Virus record (IMG/VR): IMGVR_UViG_3300035698_010081
Span: 1 to 43,388 of that record
DNA: 43,388 bases
Reading direction: 5' to 3' (one strand)
DNA from: a virus
Part shown: piece after piece, positions 7,571 to 14,511 of the stretch
How positions within the stretch are numbered: the stretch's first letter is position 1
Layout of the letters: each line of letters opens with the position of its first letter
Translations under genes and position numbers: made by a program
Notes under the pieces: model-generated
The model's input: the letters and a program-made list of their open reading frames with translations, nothing else
Told to the model about the DNA's origin: nothing
Database searches by the model: none

Positions 7571-7819
7571 TTATTTTTCTGTCTCTTTGTCTTCAAGCTT
7601 CGCTTGCAGCAGGACAATATCACCTGCCAACGCCTTGATCATCTGATCCCTCCCTTCAAGTTCGGCTTGCAGTTCGTCTATTTTTTTACAGGCCGCACGT
7701 CCCCAATCAGCTAAAATCTTAACCGCAGGAGGCATATCTTGAAACATTAAGCTATTAGCTTGTGGGTTAATAGTATTTATCACCTCTCGGAATCTTCTTT
7801 CTATTTTCAGTACACTCAT
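7571..7819 (-). CDS. Small coiled-coil protein, unknown (82 aa)
   Basis: The N-terminal half includes NPQANSLMFQDMPPAV and a conserved-looking ADWGR. The C-terminal half is a heptad-like coiled coil (KKIDELQAELEGRDQMIKA, later LLQAKLEDKETEK). It begins 2 bases after the papain-like gene ends, so it belongs to the same coupled cassette. Function unknown. Confidence 0.55.
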   Translation of the reverse strand: MSVLKIERRFREVINTINPQANSLMFQDMPPAVKILADWGRAACKKIDELQAELEGRDQMIKALAGDIVLLQAKLEDKETEK

Positions 7820-7820
7820 A

Positions 7821-8393
7821 TCATTCGCCTTTTAATTCTTTCGGTTCGCCATACATTTTGGCTAATATCGCTGCCATTTCTATAGGGCTGATTGCTAACT
7901 TTTGTATTGCAATCTCTCCCATCAGTTGTTTTAATTTCATCCCTATTTCACTGCAAAACCAAAGTAATGGATTTTGTCTCTGCCACAATACGCAGCCCAT
8001 CGCACCTGCATAATCATAGCCTTTTCCCATTTGTCTAATAAGCCACAGCAATGCTATATTTTCCCACCTTTGCTTATTAACTTCATACTCAAAATATTTC
8101 CAGCGCCCCGGGTGGATAAGGACCTGGCTTGCGGGTCGCATAACAACTCCCTTCTGCCCACCTCTGGTTGTCGATGTGAAGCACCAACCTAAATAATGAG
8201 TAGTTCCGTCTTCGGCGACTTCAACAAAATCACCGTTCTCGTCAGGCGTCCATCGCTCATAATGCGAGAAGTTGTATTTTAACGCCTCAAAATTAAACGT
8301 AAGTACCGCCTTTATCTTTGTGGTGAAGCTGATAAAATTATCTAAGTATTTACCGTCAATATCAGCTTTATAAAATAGGTCTCGATGTTTCAT
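7821..8393 (-). CDS. YiiX-like permuted papain (NlpC/P60 superfamily) protein
   Basis: The sequence matches the permuted papain-like pattern seen in phage YiiX-type proteins: NFSHYERW with His44 early, RGGQKGV and HPGRWKYFE strands, a helix with QMGKGYDYAG, then WFCSEIG with the presumed catalytic Cys147, and a final ISPIEMA helix. Such enzymes hydrolyse amide or thioester bonds of peptides, peptidoglycan or lipids. No signal peptide is present, so it would act in the cytoplasm. The ATG overlaps the radical SAM gene stop (ATGA). The physiological substrate is unknown. Confidence 0.65.
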   Translation of the reverse strand: MKHRDLFYKADIDGKYLDNFISFTTKIKAVLTFNFEALKYNFSHYERWTPDENGDFVEVAEDGTTHYLGWCFTSTTRGGQKGVVMRPASQVLIHPGRWKYFEYEVNKQRWENIALLWLIRQMGKGYDYAGAMGCVLWQRQNPLLWFCSEIGMKLKQLMGEIAIQKLAISPIEMAAILAKMYGEPKELKGE

Positions 8394-9229
8394 TTATAAT
8401 CCTCCCATTTAACTGTCTTAAATATAGCTTTATGATTTACCCACCGCGCAAACCGTTTCTGGTACGGGTTTTTTTTGTTATATGGTATTGCGAATGGATC
8501 AATTTTTAACTTTCGCAAAGTTTCTACCCTATATAAATCTTCGGCCTTCGTTGACCAGTAACCAATCAGAACATAACACATTAACCTATATGGTTTAATT
8601 ATCTTGATTATCTCTCGGAGTTTAGGTTCCAAATCTTCTTTGGGATTATCCCAAGCAATTTTTATTTGCTTACAGTGTTTCAGGGTTAATAACTGCTCAC
8701 AGCGATAGATTGACATATCCCTTGCATCAACACCCTGAAAAGCTACCGGCTGACTCAATTTTTGTAATTGCCGGATAGCTTTTTCCCAATCTGGATTGGC
8801 AAAGAAATTATTGTCCTGAACAATAATATATTTACCTTTAGGATTAAGCTGTTTTGGTTTCACTCGCTTGATATTACCCTCTTTTTGGCGAACACAACAA
8901 AATGGGCAGTTCCTATTGCACCCTCGACTAAACCACAAAAAGGAACAATAACACTTCGGATATATTGAATAATCAAGCTGGCAACCTTCGATAGCTTGCG
9001 ACAATCGACTCGTAACATCAAATCCTGTTCCACCACAAATGGCTCGTTTCGGAACTTCCGATTTATCCGTAAAATCAAATATACTCGAACAATAAACGCG
9101 GTCAAATTGCCTATCCGACAAAGGACTCCACCACTCTACAATATCGCCCCGACTTTTGTGATATTGGCTTATCTGCATATATGCCGTATTAAATATCTTT
9201 GGCTCAATGTCGATTAAACCAATTTTCAT
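8390..9229 (-). CDS. Radical SAM protein
   Basis: The 279-aa protein has the iron-sulfur motif SRGCNRNCPFC (Cys104, Cys108, Cys111), which binds a 4Fe-4S cluster used to cleave S-adenosylmethionine. Upstream, ICGGTGFDVTSRL and DYSIYP recall the linker of cobalamin-binding radical SAM enzymes, and the N-terminus (MKIGLIDIEPKIFN) looks like a shortened B12-type domain. Downstream are the expected strands (YIIVQDNNFFANPDW, QGVDARDM, KIAWDNPKED). It is coupled by 4-base overlaps to an ASCH gene upstream and a papain-like gene downstream. The reaction cannot be told from sequence; nucleic-acid or peptide modification are both possible. Confidence 0.85.
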   Translation of the reverse strand: MKIGLIDIEPKIFNTAYMQISQYHKSRGDIVEWWSPLSDRQFDRVYCSSIFDFTDKSEVPKRAICGGTGFDVTSRLSQAIEGCQLDYSIYPKCYCSFLWFSRGCNRNCPFCCVRQKEGNIKRVKPKQLNPKGKYIIVQDNNFFANPDWEKAIRQLQKLSQPVAFQGVDARDMSIYRCEQLLTLKHCKQIKIAWDNPKEDLEPKLREIIKIIKPYRLMCYVLIGYWSTKAEDLYRVETLRKLKIDPFAIPYNKKNPYQKRFARWVNHKAIFKTVKWEDYK

Positions 9230-9600
9230 TTTTTCACCTCAAAAATTCCCTGTTGTCCCTTAACGGGGAATGGGGCGAGTGGTCTGATGTTCTTGAGTAT
9301 CCAGCTATACGCACCCGAAAGGACAACACACTGTGCCGCTTTCTCGTCGTCGGCGGTCATACGCCTACAATCAACAATTTCTGCTGTGCACAGTGCCACG
9401 CCGAATTTGAGTTGCATCATTGCCCAAAGACCGAAATTCTCGTGAAACCACTCTCTTATATTAATATCTGAAACCGGCTTTTTACCTGAACATATCAATA
9501 AATCACCCCGATACGAAGTTGGCCATGTTCGTGTTTCAATTGATTTTCTTTCGGTAGCAATAAGCCATGCCCACGGCTGTTTAACTGATAATGCTTTCAT
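9226..9600 (-). CDS. ASCH-domain protein
   Basis: It opens with the hallmark ASCH sequence ALSVKQPWAWLIATERKSIE followed by TRTWPTSYRGDLLI, and continues through FGVALCTAEIVDC to PVKGQQGIFEV. ASCH domains are PUA-like folds that bind RNA or modified bases; some hydrolyse N4-acetylcytidine. At 124 aa it is a single domain. Both ends overlap neighbouring genes as ATGA. In this cassette it may recognise a modified nucleoside or structured RNA, which is inference. Confidence 0.85.
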   Translation of the reverse strand: MKALSVKQPWAWLIATERKSIETRTWPTSYRGDLLICSGKKPVSDINIREWFHENFGLWAMMQLKFGVALCTAEIVDCRRMTADDEKAAQCVVLSGAYSWILKNIRPLAPFPVKGQQGIFEVKK

Positions 9601-9962
9601 TTTTTCACCTCTTTATTTGCGATTTCAAGGAGAACATCTGCGTGGCAAGGTTTATCTAAAGGACACCAGCAGCATAAATCTTTGCCCTTGAGTTCATTTT
9701 TTATATCTGTATATTCAAAACGTAAAACACACTTTGGACTATCATTGTTTTTTAATAATTCTAATTGCTCTTTGAATCCCTCTACCGCCTCCTCTTTTGT
9801 GCGAAGAACGCAATAGGGATTCAAATCGTATTTATGGTCTTTATATTTATTTGCGTAAACAAAACATGGATTCCCCCACTTCGACCCACGTCCCACGTAA
9901 ACCGTATTCGGCGGCATCCGCCAACCCTTAACTCTACGCCTTTGTATTCGTTTAGGCTTCAT
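9597..9962 (-). CDS. DUF4326 family protein
   Basis: The signature RIQRRRVKGWRMPPNTVYVG followed by RGSKWGNP, and the C-terminal block GKDLCCWCPLDKPCHADVLL, identify DUF4326. The Cys/His-containing ending (CCWCP...CHAD) looks like a conserved metal or active-site region. The family is widespread in phages and bacteria without known function. Here it is the first gene of a four-gene chain (DUF4326, ASCH, radical SAM, papain-like) joined by ATGA overlaps, so its product is probably needed together with theirs. Confidence 0.85.
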   Translation of the reverse strand: MKPKRIQRRRVKGWRMPPNTVYVGRGSKWGNPCFVYANKYKDHKYDLNPYCVLRTKEEAVEGFKEQLELLKNNDSPKCVLRFEYTDIKNELKGKDLCCWCPLDKPCHADVLLEIANKEVKK

Positions 9963-9976
9963 TTCTCATTTTCCTT

Positions 9977-10273
9977 TCAGGGCTTCAAAACTTTACATAA
10001 CAAACACTTCCAATTATATTCCTGTGGTAGACAATTTTCGCAACCAAAAACATCTATCGGCTTCTCACCGTTGACAATCCTGTCGATTTCGTTGAGCCAG
10101 TCCTTAATGTCAAATTGCAAATCATCCACACAATCACATTGTGGACTTGCTATACATCGCAATAACTGACGATACAATCTTGATTCTTGCTTTATGTCGT
10201 CATTCTCGGCTCGGAGTTGCTGTAATTCCTCAAACAATGGCTGTCTATCAGGTTTTTCGTCTATTATTTCCAT
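9977..10273 (-). CDS. Unknown small protein with coiled coil and Cys pairs (98 aa)
   Basis: An N-terminal coiled coil (FEELQQLRAENDDIKQESRL) is followed by a cysteine-rich part with SPQCDC and a possible metal site CENC...CLLC at the end. A GAAAGGA ribosome site precedes the ATG. It follows the structured intergenic element at 10288-10386 and may be controlled by it. No family recognised. Confidence 0.55.
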   Translation of the reverse strand: MEIIDEKPDRQPLFEELQQLRAENDDIKQESRLYRQLLRCIASPQCDCVDDLQFDIKDWLNEIDRIVNGEKPIDVFGCENCLPQEYNWKCLLCKVLKP

Positions 10274-10287
10274 TTCTCATTCCTTTC

Positions 10288-10386
10288 AAAAATAAACCGG
10301 CGGGCAGGGAAGATTAACCCTTTTATGCGTAACGCTTTGTACCCTGCGCAGAATGGGTAACTCGCCAGCTTTCGCCGCCGCCGGTT
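10288..10386 (-). ncRNA. Multi-hairpin intergenic RNA element (candidate)
   Basis: On the minus strand a 9-base perfect stem (AACCGGCGG / CCGCCGGTT, 10378-10386 with 10295-10303) encloses about 75 bases. Further short stems are possible inside: GC-GAAA-GC, GTTACCC/GGGTAC, GCGTTACGC, and AGGG/CCCT. TTTATTTTTG follows the closing stem. It could be a leader RNA, an attenuator or a terminator with a large top. It is not a tRNA: there is no T-arm or CCA-type end. Confidence 0.45.
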
Positions 10387-10420
10387 ATTAACTTATCAAA
10401 CCTCCTTTACTCAAGTGTTT

Positions 10421-10594
10421 TCAACGTCCCCTAAGGGCTGTTGAACAGCGACTACAAAGGTCGTCTTCGACCCAGTGGCAAGGATAGCCCTGAGCCTCGA
10501 TACACTGCCGGCAATCATCCTCGGTACAGCCGCAGATCCGGCACGCTTTCTCACTGTTTTTTTTACTCGTTTTTTTGCTTCCATTTTTCGTCAT
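10421..10594 (-). CDS. Small zinc-binding protein (57 aa)
   Basis: The start is set at the ATG at 10592-10594, after GAGAGGTG. A Lys/Ser-rich N-terminal tail is followed by a Cys cluster, ACRICGCTEDDCRQC, then YPCHWVEDDLCSRCS. This layout, with paired CxxC units and a CxWVExDLC core, is common in small phage zinc-ribbon-like proteins, often encoded near replication genes. Its function is unknown. Confidence 0.7.
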   Translation of the reverse strand: MTKNGSKKTSKKNSEKACRICGCTEDDCRQCIEAQGYPCHWVEDDLCSRCSTALRGR

Positions 10595-10634
10595 TGCTTC
10601 ACCTCTCAAAAAACCGCATTCTCAGCCCTTTCCT

Positions 10635-10730
10635 TCACGATTTTACACTGCTTTTTGTTCTTTTTGACGCATTTTTTCCCACTGTCAAGAAAAGGTCTTG
10701 TTTGTAACGTTCCATATTTTTTGCAATCAT
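10635..10730 (-). CDS. Possible small basic protein (31 aa)
   Basis: An ATG overlapping the stop of the preceding small reading frame (ATGA) opens a frame MIAKNMERYKQDLFLTVGK followed by a basic end. No homologue is recognised. The overlap style matches the rest of the genome, but the length is close to chance. Together with 10727-10882 it fills most of the 340-base stretch between the integrase and the zinc-protein gene; attP could also lie here. Confidence 0.3.
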   Translation of the reverse strand: MIAKNMERYKQDLFLTVGKNASKRTKSSVKS

Positions 10731-10882
10731 AACCTCATTACCTGTCCTTGTTTATATTTGTAGTAAATCCTTATCCGGTAATATGCTATGCAAAAAACGG
10801 CTCGAACGACCCACCCTCTCTGTTTTAAACCCTTAAATCTTAAACTTTTCAATTTCAGCGATAAGCCTCGAAACCACAACAT
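10727..10882 (-). CDS. Possible small basic protein (51 aa)
   Basis: An ATG six bases after GAGGG opens 51 codons giving a strongly basic, aromatic product (MLWFRGLSLKLKSLRFKGLK, later YYRIRIYYKYK). It overlaps the next small frame as ATGA. It lies just downstream of the integrase. The composition is unusual and the case for a real gene is weak. Confidence 0.3.
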   Translation of the reverse strand: MLWFRGLSLKLKSLRFKGLKQRGWVVRAVFCIAYYRIRIYYKYKQGQVMRL

Positions 10883-10932
10883 TTTATACCCTCTTTGGTC
10901 ATTTACCTACAAACTATTACAATACACAATAT

Positions 10933-11739
10933 TTATATCAATTCATTAAAGCAGTCCATTTGGTCAATTTTGCCCTTTTCGGAGGTCTTAGCGTAGATTT
11001 TCGTAGTCTCAAGGCTCTCGTGCCCGAGCTGATCATGCACCAATAAAATGTCCTTTTTATAATCGTATAAAATGCACCCAAAGGTATGTCTTAGGGCATG
11101 GGGGTGCAGCCAGTTAAAACCTGCTATTTTACCTATTTTTTTTACACGGTAATAGATGTTCTTATAGTTCAACCCATCCCCCTGCCTGCCGGTGAACAAA
11201 AACCCGCTTTTACCCCGAATATAGGCTCTCAACCTCTTTCTCAAACCCGTTGACAGCGTGATCGTCCGCCATTTACCCTTACCTCTACCCTTACCCAGCA
11301 CCCGAACCTGACTCCGCCGACCCCTCAACGACAAGTCGCCAACCTTAACCCGCACGACCTCACATGACCTGACGCCACTGCCAACCATGAACATGAACAG
11401 CATCGCCAGATCGGAATTTTCAGTCGCTTTTATCGCAACCAGGCAGTCGGAAACCTCCGCTCGTTCAAGATGATCGTGCGGCGATAACTCCCTCTTTTTG
11501 TAGCCTCTAACCTTTTTTGCAGACTCTCTGCTCTGCCAGTATCGGACCACATTCTTAACCGTTTGAGGATACCAGAATTTGCCGTCACGGGGCAGGATGC
11601 CTTCAGAGTTGAGTTCTTTAGCTATCTGAGTAAAAGGCGTAGGCCCCGCAGCCCCCTTCCGTTTGCGTCGTTTCAACCTGATAATATCAACTATCCCCGC
11701 CTCCTTCGCACAATATCCAAACGGCTTTCTACCTGTCAT
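10933..11739 (-). CDS. int: Tyrosine-type integrase with serine-recombinase-like N-terminal domain
   Basis: The C-terminal 170 residues form a tyrosine recombinase: GSGVRSCEVVRVKVGDL with the first catalytic Arg, HPHALRHTFG with the HxxR box, then LGHESLETTKIYAKT with the GH motif and catalytic Tyr. The N-terminal 70 residues (GRKPFGYCAKEAGIVDIIRL, FTQIAKELNSEGILPRDGKF and WYPQTVKNVVRYW) resemble instead the Recombinase (PF07508-like) DNA-binding domain that follows the catalytic core of large serine integrases. Such a mixed architecture would give a different att-site reader. At 268 aa it lacks a typical SAM-like core-binding domain of full length. It implies integration into a host chromosome. 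Confidence 0.8.
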   Translation of the reverse strand: MTGRKPFGYCAKEAGIVDIIRLKRRKRKGAAGPTPFTQIAKELNSEGILPRDGKFWYPQTVKNVVRYWQSRESAKKVRGYKKRELSPHDHLERAEVSDCLVAIKATENSDLAMLFMFMVGSGVRSCEVVRVKVGDLSLRGRRSQVRVLGKGRGKGKWRTITLSTGLRKRLRAYIRGKSGFLFTGRQGDGLNYKNIYYRVKKIGKIAGFNWLHPHALRHTFGCILYDYKKDILLVHDQLGHESLETTKIYAKTSEKGKIDQMDCFNELI

Positions 11740-11962
11740 TTTCGGCCTCCAAACTACTCCATGTTTTCCACCCTTCGACGGCTAAAACCAAAAATATAAT
11801 ATCCCTTACAACCAGTGACCACGGACCCGTATAGAAATGAATAAAAGCACTCAATAAATTACTTACTATCCATAAAACAAAGCACCACTTGACTTTACGA
11901 GTATTGAGTATCACGCCCGCAACCGCAATAACCGTCACAATTACCCCTATTATCTCAAGCAT
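11729..11962 (-). CDS. Small three-helix membrane protein, PnuC-like
   Basis: The 77-aa product has three hydrophobic segments (IIGVIVTVIAVAGVIL, CFVLWIVSNLLSAFIHF, VRDIIFLVLAVEGW). The WIVSN turn and the closing EGWKTW recall half-size PnuC/SWEET-like repeats found in phages. It could be a small transporter half or a holin-like membrane protein. It follows DUF1376 immediately (TAAATG) and overlaps the integrase start by 11 bases. Confidence 0.55.
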   Translation of the reverse strand: MLEIIGVIVTVIAVAGVILNTRKVKWCFVLWIVSNLLSAFIHFYTGPWSLVVRDIIFLVLAVEGWKTWSSLEAENDR

Positions 11963-12970
11963 TTAAGTTCCTTTTCGTTTCTCTTTGGCCTCTTTAATTG
12001 CCTTTTCCAAATCTGGATTTTGGGCTGCCATCCGGTCCAATCTAGCTTTACTAAACGAATTAGCTTCGTATTGTTCCATAAACCTCGTAGGGTCACTCTG
12101 GGCTTCGTGTATATACCGCTTAATTCTATCTTCGGGGTCCTCGGCATTGGCGAGTGCTGTTCTTGCGGATTGTGATGCTTCTTCCCTAAGGGCGGAGTGG
12201 GCTGCTTTACCAGCGCTTTCTCGTATTTTCGCTATTATTTCATTGAATTTCGGTTGATTCCCTTTTGTTGTTGTGCTATGTTCATAAATAATTTTATTGA
12301 TGATCTTCGCGGGGTTAGGCAACCACACATGGTCATGCCAATCCTTCAATCTCGCAACTGTCGGTTTATAATTCTTCCAGCGTCCGAGGATTTCGGTTTC
12401 GAACCACGTAAAGAACTCAGTCGACATATCTTTATTCAAATTGCGAGCGTTGATGTAGTCGTCTGAAAAAGAAAGAAATTCTCTCTCCTCAGAGAGGAGA
12501 GAATTTCCTTCTTTTTCTTGTTCACTTCCCTTTACTTTACTTCTCTTAGTTATATCGCTGTTATCGCCCCATCTTTTTCTCATACCTTTTTTACCCGCCC
12601 CACTCTTAGCTATCCTGAAATTTTCAGCCCTCCTCAATTCCTCCTGGACCCGTTTGTGAGTTAAGATATTCCCTGTTATTTGGAACTTATGAGCGATTTT
12701 GACCCATACTGTCCGCCAATCATTATCTGTTTTATGGTACCCCGAAATAGTGGCAAGCTTACTATATTTACCCCGTAACAGTGTTATATCTTTGTTATCC
12801 CCTAAATCGATTTGTCCTTTATTACAGTATAAATAGAAAATTATCGAACAGAACGCTCCGCGCTGTTCGGCGTCCATCATCTGAAAGTCAATATCGGTCA
12901 GAAAAGCCGCGGATTCAAGCTGTATATATTTAATTGGTTCAAGCTGTATATCTTTGATGTTTTTATTCAT
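11963..12970 (-). CDS. DUF1376-type replication protein
   Basis: Residues 15-110 match the DUF1376 (YdaU-like) pattern: YIQLESAAFLTDIDFQMMDA, EQRGAFCSIIFYLYCNKG, then WVKIAHKFQITGNILTHKRV and the GAGKKGMRKRWG hinge. These proteins stand in for phage replication initiators or helicase loaders. The C-terminal half is a charged linker, a WFETEILGRWKNYKP segment and a long helix (EDRIKRYIHEAQSDPTRF). No helicase or polymerase gene is found, so it would recruit host replication enzymes. It is preceded by the lysozyme-like gene and a very small frame. Confidence 0.75.
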   Translation of the reverse strand: MNKNIKDIQLEPIKYIQLESAAFLTDIDFQMMDAEQRGAFCSIIFYLYCNKGQIDLGDNKDITLLRGKYSKLATISGYHKTDNDWRTVWVKIAHKFQITGNILTHKRVQEELRRAENFRIAKSGAGKKGMRKRWGDNSDITKRSKVKGSEQEKEGNSLLSEEREFLSFSDDYINARNLNKDMSTEFFTWFETEILGRWKNYKPTVARLKDWHDHVWLPNPAKIINKIIYEHSTTTKGNQPKFNEIIAKIRESAGKAAHSALREEASQSARTALANAEDPEDRIKRYIHEAQSDPTRFMEQYEANSFSKARLDRMAAQNPDLEKAIKEAKEKRKGT

Positions 12971-13024
12971 TTCGCATCATAGCACATCCAGCTAATTCGT
13001 TGTGTTTTTTGCCTGGCACCCTTT

Positions 13025-13123
13025 TCAAACTCCCATTAATTTGTCTTCATCACTCAGATACTTATTCGTATCGTTTTGCTGGATTCTTATTGCCAGCCAG
13101 ATTGTTATTAACAGGTTTATCAT
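13025..13123 (-). CDS. Possible 32-aa membrane peptide
   Basis: The ATG overlaps the stop of the lysozyme-like gene (ATGA). The product starts with a short hydrophobic segment (MINLLITIWLAIRI) and ends in a polar tail (QQNDTNKYLSDEDKL). It could be a small membrane peptide linked with lysis. It is short and could be chance. Confidence 0.35.
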   Translation of the reverse strand: MINLLITIWLAIRIQQNDTNKYLSDEDKLMGV

Positions 13124-13917
13124 TTCTGCTCCAATCTAGCTTTGATTTTCTGCCAATAAGCTTTAGTATTCGCAATTTTTTCTTTGGCCTCTTTCAAGGT
13201 GTAGTCCCTGTTGCGAACAAACCAGTTAGGGTCATTCTGCCAGCCATCAGGCCCGCCGTTGTGGATTCTGGCCAAATCTTCAAACATTACGTCCCGAGGT
13301 CGAAGAGAAGCTGGTTTTTTATATGCTCCCCAGTGCATCATATACATTTTTACCATCCCCCTACTTAAACTTTTACTCCACCTGTGTTCATATTCAAGGT
13401 CAGGGTTTTGGCCGTTTAGTAGAAAAATTCTATTGCACTCGTCAACATAGATCTTGTGGAGCTGATAGGCTCCAACAGCTTGGGCATGTTTACAATATAG
13501 TATATCATTTTCTTTGACTGCTTTATCTACTCTCCAATCTCTTAAACAAGGTGTTTCAATTCCACAGTTGCCATATATATACGTTTCCCAATCTCCTACG
13601 GCATTAGCATCACCTTTGCTTTCAACCCATTCAATCGCGTCGAGCAGATCGTCAAGAAGAGTAACCGGCGACATATTGGCATCCGTGCCGCCGGTTTTTG
13701 AGGAGGAAGAAGATTCTCTATCGGATAGGGGTCTATAATTTTCTTCGGTCGGGTCAACCGCTCTTAATGAATCTATCCAATCCATATTAATAGCACTAAA
13801 CGTGCAGTGTACAACAGTTGCACTATCACCTTCTATATTTATTCCAAATTCAGAACTGGTAAACATTCCTATCCCAAAACCAGCGATAAATCCCAATGCA
13901 ACTATTACATATTTCAT
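13120..13917 (-). CDS. Membrane-anchored lysozyme/transglycosylase-like endolysin
   Basis: An uncleaved-looking hydrophobic N-terminus (YVIVALGFIAGFGIGMFT) should export the protein and hold it in the inner membrane, as in signal-arrest-release endolysins. A Ser-rich linker leads to a lysozyme-fold domain: LLDAIEWVESKGDANAVGD with the likely catalytic Glu99, AVGAYQLHKIYVDE, a helix with SRGMVKMYMMHWG, and the EDLARIHNGGPDGW block. This pattern is seen in lytic transglycosylase-like proteins of phages and Planctomycetes. It would cut peptidoglycan glycan strands. It carries a strong AAAGGAG site and a hairpin 20 bases upstream of its start. Confidence 0.75.
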   Translation of the reverse strand: MKYVIVALGFIAGFGIGMFTSSEFGINIEGDSATVVHCTFSAINMDWIDSLRAVDPTEENYRPLSDRESSSSSKTGGTDANMSPVTLLDDLLDAIEWVESKGDANAVGDWETYIYGNCGIETPCLRDWRVDKAVKENDILYCKHAQAVGAYQLHKIYVDECNRIFLLNGQNPDLEYEHRWSKSLSRGMVKMYMMHWGAYKKPASLRPRDVMFEDLARIHNGGPDGWQNDPNWFVRNRDYTLKEAKEKIANTKAYWQKIKARLEQK

Positions 13918-13937
13918 AGTTCAAACTCCTTTCAAAA

Positions 13938-13955
13938 GAGGGGATCCGTCCCCTC
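13938..13955 (-). promoter_or_regulatory. Hairpin with T-run before the lysozyme-like gene
   Basis: A 7-base perfect stem GAGGGGA/TCCCCTC closes a 4-base loop, followed on the minus strand by TTTTG and then the AAAGGAG ribosome site. It could be an attenuator/terminator or a 5' stabiliser that limits expression of the lytic gene. Confidence 0.45.
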
Positions 13956-13995
13956 AAAACGCCTTCCATAGCTTTATCAATTTTTCAAGAAAGCA

Positions 13996-14043
13996 GTCGT
14001 CGCAGTGTGGCCGGGGGTCAGCAGAGCCACGGTGTACGACGAC
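13996..14043 (-). terminator. Candidate terminator or structured leader
   Basis: GTCGTCG/CGACGAC forms a 7-base outer stem and GTGGC/GCCAC a second stem inside; TGCTTTCTTG follows on the minus strand. It lies downstream of the DUF2303-partner gene. The T-run is interrupted, so termination is only possible. Confidence 0.35.
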
Positions 14044-14066
14044 CGCTATATAAATATTTTTATTTT

Positions 14067-14432
14067 TCAAGTAATTGTTTTGCCGGACTTTGTCTGCAAT
14101 CTGCTTTGTCGCGGGTTCCCTTTACTCGTCCCTGCCAACTGAGTAAATAATGTTTGTTGCCCTTCGGTGTCCTCTGCCACAAAAGCGGTCGTTACGCCAG
14201 ATGGTTTCTTTGGTAATTTTGGTGCGATGTCTGTAACTATCGCATACGCGATTTTTGCTTTGTCGTAACTGATTTTGATTGCCATAATCAGAGATGCCGC
14301 CGAAGATACGTCATACTCTTCAACGTGTGCAACGAAATCTCGCATCAATTTTGTGAATGCCTTTTCGCATTCCTCGTTAAAATCACCTCTTTCGATGTTA
14401 AGTAGTTCCACGGGTACAAATTGAGTTGCCAT
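14067..14432 (-). CDS. Conserved phage protein that accompanies DUF2303
   Basis: The start is taken at MATQFVPVELLN (14432), after AAAGGA. The core follows a familiar small-phage-protein pattern: RGDFNEECEKAFTKLMRDF, a strand ASLIMAIKISYDK, a second strand, KLPKKPSGVTTAFVAEDTEG, and a C-terminal NPRQSRL. Proteins of this style, ending in xTTxFxxEDG and DPRQ, usually lie beside DUF2303 genes, as here. Function unknown; possibly DNA-related given the early module. Confidence 0.6.
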   Translation of the reverse strand: MATQFVPVELLNIERGDFNEECEKAFTKLMRDFVAHVEEYDVSSAASLIMAIKISYDKAKIAYAIVTDIAPKLPKKPSGVTTAFVAEDTEGQQTLFTQLAGTSKGNPRQSRLQTKSGKTIT

Positions 14433-14455
14433 AATATATCCTTTCATTTAGTAGA

Positions 14456-14500
14456 GGACACCGAGAACTCAGAGAAAAGGATTTGCAATTCTCGGTATCC
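14456..14500 (-). promoter_or_regulatory. 12-base hairpin in the DUF2303-partner leader
   Basis: GGATACCGAGAA pairs with TTCTCGGTGTCC over 12 bases with one G-U pair around a 21-base loop. It begins just after the DUF2303 stop and ends 23 bases before the next ATG. No T-tract follows, so it is more likely an RNA processing or leader structure than a terminator. Confidence 0.4.
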
Positions 14501-14511
14501 CTGTGGTTAAT

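Noticed and set aside
10288-10386. Element considered as tRNA or integron attC site
   Set aside because: No cloverleaf arms, and the ends lack the GTTRRRY/RYYYAAC core of attC sites.
10795-10825. T-arm-like sequence GTCGTTCGAGC on the minus strand, suggesting a tRNA 3' end in attP
   Set aside because: The flanking bases do not form a T-stem or acceptor stem, so a tRNA or tRNA-derived att core cannot be supported.
11950-12147. Minus-strand frame overlapping the DUF1376 gene
   Set aside because: It is out of frame within a well-supported gene and shows no own ribosome site or known motif.
12972-13030. 18-codon GTG frame (VPGKKHNELAGCAMMRNE) before DUF1376
   Set aside because: Too short, no separate ribosome site at proper spacing, and no recognisable features.
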